NCBI RefSeq assembly: GCF_030272615.1
Contig: NC_081410.1
Coordinates: 288,671,957-288,735,956, forward strand
DNA length: 64,000 bases
Reading direction: 5' to 3'
Origin: Cryptomeria japonica
Taxonomy: Eukaryota; Streptophyta; Pinopsida; Cupressales; Cupressaceae
Part shown: positions 37,753 through 48,400 of the stretch, in pieces
Layout: each line of letters starts with the position of its first letter
Numbering within the stretch: position 1 is the first letter of the stretch
Translations under genes and position numbers: made by a program
The notes under the pieces: model-generated
Seen by the model: only the letters and a program-made list of their open reading frames with translations
Databases searched by the model: none
Told to the model about the DNA's origin: nothing

Positions 37753-40700
37753 TTATTTTTTAAATTTTTTTAAAGCTAAATAAAGACTAAGTGGAGCATC
37801 ATTTTCTTCATCATTTTTCCCCTTTTCTGTTGTTGTGCTCTCTTCTTTTGATCTTAATGTATGCCTAGTCCTGTATGCATGACGAGGATGCCTAGGCAAA
37901 AGGGGGTCCGCTGCAATAACAAAGAAATGGGTTAAATTCATAAGAATTTTTTTATTATCATTACAAGTATTTCATCAATTAAAAGAACATTACAAGGGTG
38001 CTCTTTACCTGATGGGGCTACATCATCTTCCTGATTATTTTGTCTATCCTCATCCTCAACATGTTGAACACCCTCTAAATCCTCTAGAGTTGAAACACAA
38101 AAGGTTACATTAACCAATACACCAATTACAATTAAATCCGTTTAAAGGAATAACAATGGTCCTCTTTACCTGATGGGGGCACATCATGTCCTGATGTTGT
38201 CTACCCTGAGCATGCTCCACTTGTTCACCACACTCTACATTCTCTAAAATAAAAACAAAAAAAGTTACATTAATTACTACACCAATTTCAATTAAAGATG
38301 TTTAATTGTATTAATAATTACATAAAAAAATTGTATAGCACATGAATACCTCTAGTACCAGGATGCACACTATGACCTTCATCATGTGCAGGTTGTGTTC
38401 CACCCTTAGTAGGTTGCATTCGAATGTCATGTGCATTGTTATCATTTCTTTCTTATTTAAAACAAATATAGTCACTTTATGTTGGAAATTAACATCGAAT
38501 AGATTATTGCTCAAGTATTCAATTTTAAATAATTTTCATTTAGCTTATTTACCCGTGTGACGGATGCATCAAAATCTTGTGTTTTCCCACTCAATTCTCT
38601 TAGGAATTCAACCATGACTCCATAGCCTTGTTGGAAGGCAATTTTCATGTCATCTTCTGTGGGTGCTCTATTGAATTCAAAGCCCTACATTTTTGCTTAA
38701 TATCATGAATTTTGCTTCTATTGTTTGATTAAAAAAAATTATTTGCAATTTATTATTTCGATGCGATATTTCATTTATTGATACTTACAATTCATGCAAC
38801 AACTTTCATATAACCACCAAAGCCAAGTTTGTGTTGCCCGTTCTTTTCTAGTCCTGCCTTAGTTGCCTTCGATGTGTCGGGCAACCTATGAAAATTTTGA
38901 AATATATTAGATTATGTAAATATAAAGTAATTAGTACATAATTACACTATTAATAGTATCACATACTTTAGTTTGCTCGATGGTGTATGTCCTTTTCTCT
39001 TTTCAATTTTCTCCTTTCCATCCAAAACCAAGTCCTTCCACTCCCTCTCTAGAATCATGGGGGGACACTCATACTTTATGTTCTTCTCTAAATGTGTCCT
39101 ATATTGGTCCCTCATATACTTTAGATATGTGCTAGCAATCTGAAGGACCTTGGTTTTGTTGAATGTGTCATTTCTAAATAACACAACCAAACGATTTATG
39201 AGTTCATCTTTTAATTGTTGATTTTGGGCATTCCACCGTGTACGTTTGGTGGGCCTGGAGATCTCAAATGCAATATCATTTAGATGTTTATTAAAATATC
39301 ATTGACTACAAAAAAATCATGGGATTATTAGTCCAAAACAAGTGATCAATAAGTAAATTATAATTAGACTATATAATAATTTTAAAGTACCTGGAACCTT
39401 CTCTATCTTTATGGGAACAAGATCATCAGTCACCACAAATGTGACTGACAACTTTCTCGTACTAGTAATACGGGAAGATCCAGAAAATACTGCTAAAATA
39501 TCACCACTAGTGGCTTCTGCATCCCCAGGTACATGTCCTGATGCATGGGTTGGTGTAGTACTTGATGCCTTAATGCTGCATGTTGTCGACATTGCAGTCA
39601 ACAATATAGGTGTGGATGATGGGGTTGAATGAGGTGGTGTATGCACAGGAACATGGACATTACCTAAAGATTAATACATTAAATATATGAGCAATAACAC
39701 ATTAATGGAAGGACATGAACATGTAAAAATATGAGTTGGTGTATGCACAAAACATGGTCATCACCTGAACTACCTGGAGCACCCTGATCATGGCCACCAA
39801 CTTCACGAGGACACAAAAATTCTTGTAAAAACAACATGTACATATTTTAGTTCATGACATAAAAGAGTATAAAATATAAACCATGAATTAACTTATGTTA
39901 TAATTAAAGATTTCATGATTGCTTACTTGCAAGTTTTGTGCTCTTTGTTTCACCCTCTCTTGCATCTCATCGGTTTGAGGGACTATGAATAACAATTTAA
40001 GAATTTTTTTACTAATTGTTTTTGCGTCTTTCTTATCATTTCAGAAGGGTTTGTGGAATATGCGATTTCATCATCGCATAATAGTGAATCCACCTCTGTA
40101 TCGATGTTCTCAGCTACTACAGGTGCCTTTCCCCAAACATTCATCTGTGACAAGAATATTAGTAACATAATCAAAATTAATCTAAAACCCTAAAGAAAAG
40201 AACATAATAATATAACATTTTGCTTGTATCTAATTTGTACAATTACAATGAGGTTTACCTACTCGGTAGAAGTGCCTAGAGCTACATCCTAGTCTATGCT
40301 ATGTGTCAGATCAATGTCGCACTGTGACAAAAAATAAATATAAAAAAACATTAGCGAAATGAAACCAATAGACTTACCAAAAAAACTTAATAATAAAATG
40401 GTATATTGGAGTCATTAATTGGAGGTTGGTTTAAATGGTATATAGTACGTACTACTCCCATGATAGTAACTTTGTTTGTATCTATGCGATTCAAATTGTA
40501 ATCGATTATCAGCTCTTCCCCTGCACTTATTGATTTTATTGCACATACGAATACACGGTTTCCCTCGCGCGCCTCGAATATGCAATTGGGTTGCCTATTA
40601 GTTGACCTAGGTCGTGTACTATTTATAAAACCTACAATATTCCATGTTGCTTTTGGCCTTCCGTCAGTGTACATAGCCACTGTTTTACTTTGATCATTAT

Positions 40701-41201
40701 CTTTTAGTTGTATATAATTTGTTGACAGTGCATACCTACGCATACTTCGTGTATATCGAACCAGCTGCATCTAATTTTTGTAATTGTAATAGGGTCCGAC
40801 ATATTCCATCTATTCATAAACTTTGTTGTAACAGACCTTTATGCTGTCCATGGAAAATAGGCCCAAACCATGTAATGATGATGGTTCTATGCGACATATC
40901 CTCTCGTTAACACAAAAATCAGTTTTTATTAGAGGAAGTTCCTTGGGTACCCATTGTTTCTGTAGATGTTTGTACCTCAAGGGCACCTCAATGTCACCTA
41001 TGCTCTCATCATCATAAGAACATGATCCCCCTTGAGCAAGAAAAAATTTCATGCATTTATCGAATTTTCTTCTAATCTTTTGACCTCTAGTTGATCTCCC
41101 TCTTTTAGACCTACTACATGTATCACTTTCCTCTTCTCTTCCTGATTTTCCCTCGCTCGAGGAAGACACATCTGACAAATACCTATTTGGTGGTACCTAC
41201 A
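37753..41201 (-). pseudogene. Multi-exon transposon-associated gene with SET-like domain in its 5' exon
   Basis: The large 5' exon (about 41201-40450) encodes a Ser/Glu- and Lys/Arg-rich start, then a SET-like domain: HGLGLFSMDSI, an MEYVGP block, GRPKATWNIVGFINSTR, QPNCIFE, and ISAGEELIIDYN. The GxGLF, N..QPNC and GEEL..DY motifs bind S-adenosylmethionine and substrate in SET methyltransferases. It is broken by two TAG codons (near 40815 and 40770). Short exons with good splice sites follow: about 40321-40259, 40157-40053, 39985-39928, 39832-39765, 39646-39391, 39250-38967, 38885-38793, 38690-38552, 38400-38350, 38253-38170 and 38087-38010. A basic terminal exon, 37910-37753, ends in TAA. 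The 39.25-38.97 kb exon resembles plant transposon accessory proteins (FRNDTF, YLKYMRDQYRTHL, REWKDLV). I cannot name the family. It may be a CACTA accessory gene that captured SET; that is inference. Confidence 0.6.
37983..38310 (-). repeat. Tandem duplication of an exon with flanking intron (about 165 bases x 2)
   Basis: Segments 37983-38146 and 38150-38310 align throughout. Each has a donor CAG/GTAAAG, an acidic exon of about 80 bases (for example EDLEGVQHVEDEDRQNNQ and a diverged partner) and a T-rich acceptor region with the word GTTACATTAANNANTACACC on the plus strand. Exon number in this gene has therefore grown by local duplication. Confidence 0.75.
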
Positions 41202-42240
41202 CTCCATCAAATGAGAGAGATAGTTGGGAGAGGGTTGATTGTTATTGTGAGAGGAAATAAATTTTAGGATTCCATGGAGAGAGACGACAAGAAGTTGTAA
41301 TAGATGGTTCACCATATCTTGTTGATTTTTTGCAAATGCTGCAAATAGATTTGAGGGCGGGTTGTTAAAGGTCCATTATATGGATTGATAAGAATGGCTC
41401 ATGCTTTTCCCCCAAATTCATCAGTAAGGGTAATGTTGATGAAGAATTCGGCCCTAAAGTTGATGGTGAGATTTAAATTTGAATAAAGCCAACTGGGGCC
41501 TCAAGTGCTAATAATTGTATTAGAGTTGCTGCTAATGTGGAGGTTTCAAAAACTGAGCAAGTTTGTTTTCTTGGTAATTTTGGAGTTTCAAAAGCTTAGA
41601 AAAATAGTCTTCCTTGTCACTTAAAGGATGTAGGAGGGATGAGAAAGTGAAATGAGCTATACCATGTGGATGTCAAGGTGGTTTAGGTGAGAAAAAAAAT
41701 TAAAGTTTTAACAAAATATAGTTGCTAAAATATGGCTTATTATTAAACCACTCCAAGATGGGTGTAAATAGAAAGCAAGCAAATAATAAATGGTTTCTAT
41801 AGGGTGTATTGAATTATACCTGTCGATCCATGAGAAGAATCATCACCTTGCCTTTATGTATACTGTGCAGGATCCTTGTCAAAGGGGTTTAGGTTCCTAC
41901 ATATGTAATTCATTTATCTTATGTTAGCTTACATCTTATATGAAGGTCAATCATAAACAGATTTACATAAGTCACATGATATGTATGCCCAAATTTACAT
42001 TGTAGACAACATGAATAGATTTATTTCTTGTTACAATATGTAGTCATCATAGTTTATACAAATACTAATATGAATGGTAAAGAGTATTCTTTAGGACTGT
42101 ATAAGATCATTCATTTCATCACAATACACAATACACAATTAGGGGTAGGTAAAAGTAACTTATTTACCGATTAGAATCAAGTACATACAACTAAATACAT
42201 GTTTGTCTTAAGCATTTTATCAAATGGTTCACTACCTTGC
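41202..42240. other. No firm feature; weak coding-like stretch at 41.43-41.70 kb
   Basis: Plus-strand text at about 41430-41700 reads protein-like, with several stops, but I do not recognise it. The rest is AT-rich without motifs. Confidence 0.3.
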
Positions 42241-42241
42241 A

Positions 42242-42404
42242 TAGACAAGGCAATGAACTGTTTGAAAAAATGTCTCAAAGAAATGTGTTCTCATGGTGAT
42301 GGAATGCCATGACAATCCATAGTAATTTGACTGTCATGGCATTCCATCACCATGAGACCACATTTCTTTAAGGCATTTTTTCTGATAGTTCATTGCCTTG
42401 TCTA
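42242..42404. mobile_element. 163-base near-perfect fold-back (MITE-like)
   Basis: Arms 42242-42317 and 42329-42404 are inverted copies, by my count about 69 of 76 bases paired, with an 11-base loop. The ends read TAGACAAGGCAATGAACT and its complement. A TA at both ends would fit a TA target duplication of the Tc1/mariner type, but TA is too short to prove it. A transcript would form a long hairpin able to give small RNAs; this is possible, not shown. Confidence 0.7.
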
Positions 42405-42807
42405 TTTTACCATATTTTTCATACATTGTTTATATTGGTCAAATAATGTAAAACATATATTCAACATAGTTTGGCAATGTTCATTCGGATCACAAATTCT
42501 CTAATTACATATAAATTTTTTTAATATCCCAAAGGTCAATTTTGATTTTTACATATAATTACATATAGAAGTGGATAATACCCCATATAATATCACATAC
42601 CTTGGCAATGTTTACTTATAATTTCATATGAAAATGTTTAATATCCCATAGGCCAATTTTTATTTCATCACAGGTACAACATTCTTGTCGGGGCCTATGT
42701 TAGGCATTATATGCAATATTATAATTAAATCCCATATTACATCCCATTTAATTATAATTATGATGCAAAGAAAAAGTCATGTCTATGTACTTGAAATATC
42801 CCATTTA

Positions 42808-42812
42808 CATAT
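42808..42812 (+). repeat. Target-site duplication CATAT, left
   Basis: CATAT before the solo LTR, repeated at 44200-44204. Confidence 0.85.
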
Positions 42813-44199
42813 TGTAGTCACACAATTCTGTCCAACTTAATTAAATAAATAATTGCTATTTATTTGATTAAAAATCCACTAGCCATCAGTTAATTAAATT
42901 AATATTTAATTAATTCATCTTCAAATATTCTCCTATTAATTAAATAAATTATTCAATTTATTTTAATTAATTCATTAAACCAAATTCAAATCAATTAAAT
43001 GAATAAAATCTATTTATTTAATTAAATCCCCCTTTTTCCTCTTTTAAATAAATTAAATAAAACATTTATTTAAATCATTAAAACCCCCCCACTTGCATTC
43101 TCCTAAAAATGCAACTTGCACAAATTTATTGAAATAAATGAATTTTATTTTAATAAAAATCCTATTTTCCCTCACCCACCAAATCCACTTGCAAATATAA
43201 TCTCCTTCTAGATTCTTCTAACCTCTTCCTAATTAGCCTAATCCATTCCCTAATTATTGTCACATTCCTAAGCAACTTGGAGTCACTTCTCAAAGACTTC
43301 AAAGTCTTTGAAAAGCATTTAATGCTTTGTGTGTTTAACAATTTAACCTCCAAAGTCTTCCAAACCACTAATGGCTCTTACATGACCATTAATGGCTCTT
43401 ACATAACCATTTATGGTTAATTCAACTTGTCTCCTCAAACATTTATTGCTTTGACCATGTTTATCCCTTTTGCCTTTGCATAAGAGTTTATCCATTGGAT
43501 AAAAGCTTTTATTCTTTGAATAAAGAGTTTATTCATTCAACTAACCTTGACCTTAACTCCCAAGGTCATGTCAAGCATTTAATGCTTACCCTCTCCTTTC
43601 AATCTATCTCACATTGACACTTGTCATCCTGGGATTGGGTTGAAAGCCCTCACATGGATTTGAAATCATTCAATCCTGACCCTTGTTGAGATTGCTCAAT
43701 CTCAACCATCCATTGCTCCATTTTTCCTATAAATAGAGCTCATTTCTTCATAATCCAGATCCTGAAAACTTGTATGCATTTAAGCTATAGTGAATTCTAG
43801 AGAGCATTTAGCATAAACCACTAATATCTTGTCATCTTGGATAAAATAAATCATTTTAGCATCAATAGCATTTAGTATTAGCTTTTTTATTCACATTTAG
43901 AGCAAAATACTTCAATCTCAATCCTCCATAAGCATCCATAGTGCAAAAAGCTGCTGAGAGCTACACTATTTTGGAACTTGGAGAGGAGAGGAACAAAGGA
44001 GAAGAAACCAAAAGCATGTTAGGAGGCATTTGGAGATGCTTCATCATATTTATCTTCTTAGTTAGATATTTTGTCATGCTTTTGATATCTCTTTTGATAT
44101 GCCTATTTAGATTAGTTTTTGATTGATTAACACTAACTGTTTCTTGTGCGTTGTGTCTTATTTATCATTGACTAACCTTTTCCTTTTTGTAGAGCATCA
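42813..44199 (+). mobile_element. Solo LTR, family S, copy B (1,387 bases)
   Basis: Starts TGTAGTCACAC, ends GAGCATCA, and is flanked by a perfect CATAT duplication. It is colinear with copy A (12419-13861) and has a TATA box at 43728-43735. The open frame at 43941-44126 is present only in this copy's reading and is not a gene. Confidence 0.9.
43728..43735 (+). promoter_or_regulatory. TATA box of solo LTR copy B
   Basis: CCTATAAATAGAGCTC, aligned with the box at 13360-13367. Confidence 0.7.
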
Positions 44200-44204
44200 C
44201 ATAT
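44200..44204 (+). repeat. Target-site duplication CATAT, right
   Basis: Second copy of the CATAT duplication. Confidence 0.85.
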
Positions 44205-44479
44205 AATTATAATATCCCATAGGTCAATTTCAATTTCAAATTACTCTGCAAAGCAAAAGACTTCAAAAAACTTCATTCCCGCAATGCAAAGCAGAAGACC
44301 ATCGACGCACGCAGGAGAGGAGATTCACAGTTTACAGGTGAGCAGTCACTTAGCTTCATTTTAAGTGCATTTCAAACATAATCAGATTTATTTGTTTCCC
44401 TTTTGCTAAAAATTACCCTATCCAATCGGATAATCTAAACCTAAAACCCTATAGATGGTAGGGAACGTATGTCTATGAA

Positions 44480-46505
44480 ATTGAAATATCCCATTTGTGT
44501 ATAATTATAATATCCCATATAATTACTTGTAGAAATGTATAATTATAATATATGGGATATTTCAATTTCATAGACATATGTAAATGTGATGTTATATTAT
44601 AATTATATGTAAATGGGATATTATATGGGATATTATAATTATAAGTAAATGGGATATTATAATTATATGTAAATGGGACATTTCAAAACAAAAGAAGATA
44701 TTTTACTTTGTATAGTAATTATAAGTAAATGGGATATTTCAATTTCATTTTTTACATATAATTATAATATCCCATATAATAGTTCTAAATATAAATAGAA
44801 CCCTTTTGAACGAGTGCAACTCTTCATTATTTCTTCCCTTTGAAAGGGACACAAACTTTCATAATCAGGTCTGCACTTCTTATTTAAATCAGATGTGCAC
44901 TTCTCATTTCCAAATTATGCCCCCCTGAAATGAAGTTTTGTATTTTGAAGTAACTGAGATCAAAAGTTAACAAACAAATGGTAAAAGTGAAAGCCATTTT
45001 GAAGTGATGCAAGAATTTCATTGTGATTGAAGTGATGCCATTTTGAAGTGATGCAACTTCTAGGACAGTCACACACTATGCAAGGACAGTAATACCCTTA
45101 GAAATGTTTGAAACAAATAAATTTGATTACATTTGAAATGAACATAAGATGAAGCTAAGTGATTGCTCACCTGTAAACTGATTAGATAAGTGATTGATCT
45201 AGAGGCAGAAAATATAAGTTCCTCATTTACTTTTACCACAAACCATCTTGAATGTTCAAGGATTGGGAAACACTATTTGTCAAGAGAGTGTATGAGGGTC
45301 TTGTTTTCATTCCAATTTGTGTTTCAAAGCAAGGGTCTTGAGTTTTATAATGATTGTCCTAAATGTGGATGTGTGTTGAGCCAATGGAATGTGTTTTGGA
45401 AACTGGGTGTTGTGAGAACTTGAGGGGTATGTGAAGGTAATGGGTCTTGTGTTCAGTCATGGAAGTGAGGTATATAGTGTTTATCAAGCCTTGGGGTGGT
45501 TGTAGATGTGTGAGTTTGTGAATCCTATTAAGGAAAGGTGTTGATGAATTAGGAGAGTGAGAGCACCTATTTGATGGAACACACCTACTAGATAGGTGAG
45601 TTGGGATAAGTTATCCCTAATTGGTGAGTTTGTGTGTGGATGCTTTGCATTAATTTTTGAAATCTTTTGCTTTGCATAGTAATTTGAAGTATTTTACTCT
45701 GAAATTAAAATTGACCTATGGGATATTATACATTTCTATATGTTCCTAACAATGAATGGATCTCATTATGATAAATTTTGATGTTAGCTAATATTTGATC
45801 TCAGAGTTAGAAAACTATTTGGTGTATTTGGTGACTTCTCTTTTTAAAATTTAAATGAATATTTTCCTATGTAATCATCAAAATGAATATAAACAACTAA
45901 AATCTATTTCCTACAATTCTTGGGTTAAACTCCTTGACTCAATCACAATAAAAGTCAAGGATAACTTCAAAATGGCTTCCACTTTTATTAAATTCATAAC
46001 AATTGTTGGATCTTTGTCTAATCCAAGACTTTCATTGTGATTGAAAACATTAATAAAAGAAGATAAGAAATATTGCTGAAATTCATCTAACTATACAACT
46101 ATTCTATCCTTGGTTCATTTTCGGGTATATGAGAAGAATCCATGGATTTGACATAGGTCTATAATAAAGTTTTAGCAAAAGGGAAACAAATAAATCTGAT
46201 TATGTTTGAAATGCACATAAGATGAAGCTAAGTGATTGCTCACCTATAAACTGATTAGATAAGTGATTGATCCTGAGGGGGCTCAACACAACACTCTAGC
46301 GACTTCAAACCTTTCCTATGTATGTATATGTATACAAAAACATACATACACACAAACACACATATATATACATATATACACATACAATATATACACACAC
46401 ACATATGTATACATATGTGTGTGTATGTATGTATGTATATACATACATACATATATTTGTACATGTGTGTGTGTTTTAACAAATGATTTATTTGATGAAA
46501 ACTTT

Positions 46506-46578
<73 letters not shown>

Positions 46579-47740
46579 ATGTGTGTGTGCGTGTGTGTGT
46601 ATGTATGTATGTACATGCATATATATATTTATATTTTTAACAAATGATTTCATTGATGCACATTTTTTTATCTAATACATTGGAAGTGAAATAAAATTAT
46701 ACATTTCACAGTAGCTACATAATATGGTTAGCACTTATAATAGTATGGTGTTTCATTTATTTGACTTTTTAACATTTTGTCTTTAAAAAGTTTCAAACAC
46801 TCTTCTTATTTTACAACATTGTGGGTTATGGCATCTTATTTTCAACCCTTGATAGATATTGCATCTACTTGCTCCACCTTGAGCAAAAAATTGACTTGGT
46901 TCATATCTATGCTATTTACCATCAATTCCTATATTAGGTATACAACTAGATATAGTTTTTACCTAGAAGCTAATAAGAAACTATTTTGATATTCATACCT
47001 CAACAAAAGTAGATTCCCAAATAGTTATCTTATTTGTTGAGTCAAGATTGGTGAAAGGAGTCTAAATCAAGCTATTTTAGTGTTTTAGATTTTTCTTGAG
47101 AAAGTGCTTGCTTAATGAGCTTTGATGGTAAGACTTTTTATTTTCCTAGTTGTATATAAGGTGTAGACTAGGGGCATGTAATCATGTTTTTAAACTCATT
47201 TCTATTTCTCATAGATTACTTGGCCTTTGGTTTTGATCATTCACATCTCTTGGTTAGGAGGGTTCAAGTATAAGTTGCACATGATGCCCTTAATCACCCA
47301 TTCTACACTTCAATGGTTAGCCTCTACATCATTCTAGTTGTACATGACTAGGCTTAGGGAATCACAAAAAAAGATAAAGAAAAATGAAAGAAATAAAGTA
47401 TGATTGCCTAGCATGGGACTCTTTACTACTGATAATCAAATTAGACAAATATTTTTATTTGGCTTCCTGATTTTCCTTGTTTTAACATGTTGAGCATCTT
47501 TTGGCTTCTACATTTCAACCCATGAATGGAGATATTTGATTCCCCTTCTTTCATGATATTGTGAATCAAAGTCAATCTTTTTCCCATTTGAGATATGGCA
47601 CTGCCCCCATATGAGTGGATATTGTTCGGCTATACATGCTACAATGGTTTAACTTTCTAAATGTCTTGTTGGACCTGCAACTATACAGTGACCAGGGAGT
47701 GACCTAAGTTTCTAGCAAATGAGGTAGATGTTCCCTACCA
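44480..47740. other. Interior of the inverted-repeat structure; no gene seen
   Basis: Repeats of ATGTAAATGGGATATTATAATT (44.5-44.78 kb), partial arm copies, blocks shared with 35-37.2 kb, and a microsatellite at 46.3-46.6 kb. Open frames at 45190-45423 and 46777-46989 lack motifs. Confidence 0.45.
46315..46625. repeat. Compound (CA)n/(TA)n/(TG)n microsatellite
   Basis: A CA/TA-rich part (46315-46400) leads into a perfect 30-base palindrome centred at 46409/46410 (46395-46424), then TATG/TG repeats and a long (TG)n at about 46512-46577, extended with variants to about 46612. Confidence 0.9.
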
Positions 47741-48400
47741 TCTATAGGGTTTTAGGTTTAGATTATCCGATCGGATAGGTAATTTTTAGCAAAAGGGAGG
47801 AAAATAAATTTGATTATGTTTGAAATGCACATAAGATGAAGCTAAGTGATTGATCACCTGCAAACTAATTTTCTCCTCCTGCATGCGCTAATGGTCTTCT
47901 TCTTTGCCTTGTGGGAATGAAGTTTTTCGAAGTCTTTTGCTTTGCAGAGTAATTTGAAATTGAAATTGACCTATGGGATATTATAATTATATGTAAAATT
48001 AAAATTGACCTATGGGATATGTAAAATTAAAACTGACCTATGGGATATTAAACATTTTTATATGAAATTATAAGTAAACATTGTCAAGGTATGGGATATT
48101 AAAATTAAAATTAAAATTATATGGGATATTATAATTATATGTAAAAATTAAAATTGACCTATCGGATATTAAACATTTATATATGAAATTATAAGTAAAC
48201 ATCGCCAAGGTATGGGATATTATATGGGATATGTAAAAATTAAAATTGACCTATGGGATATTAAACATTTTTATATGAAATTATAAGTAAACATCACCAA
48301 GGTATGGGATATTATAAATTTCTATATGTAATTATATGTAAAAATAAAAATTGACCTATGGGATATTAAACATTTCTATGTTAAAAATTATTTATGATAT

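Larger units (their letters stand above)
42500..48400. repeat. Large inverted-repeat structure, left arm split by a solo LTR
   Basis: The left arm is 42500-42812 plus 44200-44480. The right arm, 47740-48400, is its reverse complement over the ATGGGATATTATAATTATATG repeats, the word CTTGGCAATGTTTACTTATA, the GACTTC..TTCATTCC..GCAAAG segment and the CCTATCCAATCGGATAATCT..CCCTATAGATGGTAGGGA segment. Partial copies of the arm also lie inside (about 45100-45190, 45650-45735, 46190-46270). Termini and target duplication are not clear and no transposase is inside. It resembles a fold-back or long-TIR DNA transposon. Confidence 0.6.

Noticed and set aside
43941-44126. 61-codon frame in solo LTR copy B
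   Set aside because: The aligned region of copy A is interrupted, and LTRs are not expected to code; treated as accidental.
46255-46653. 125- and 132-codon frames rich in Cys-Val and Thr-His
   Set aside because: Frames of the CA/TG microsatellite; no protein motif.
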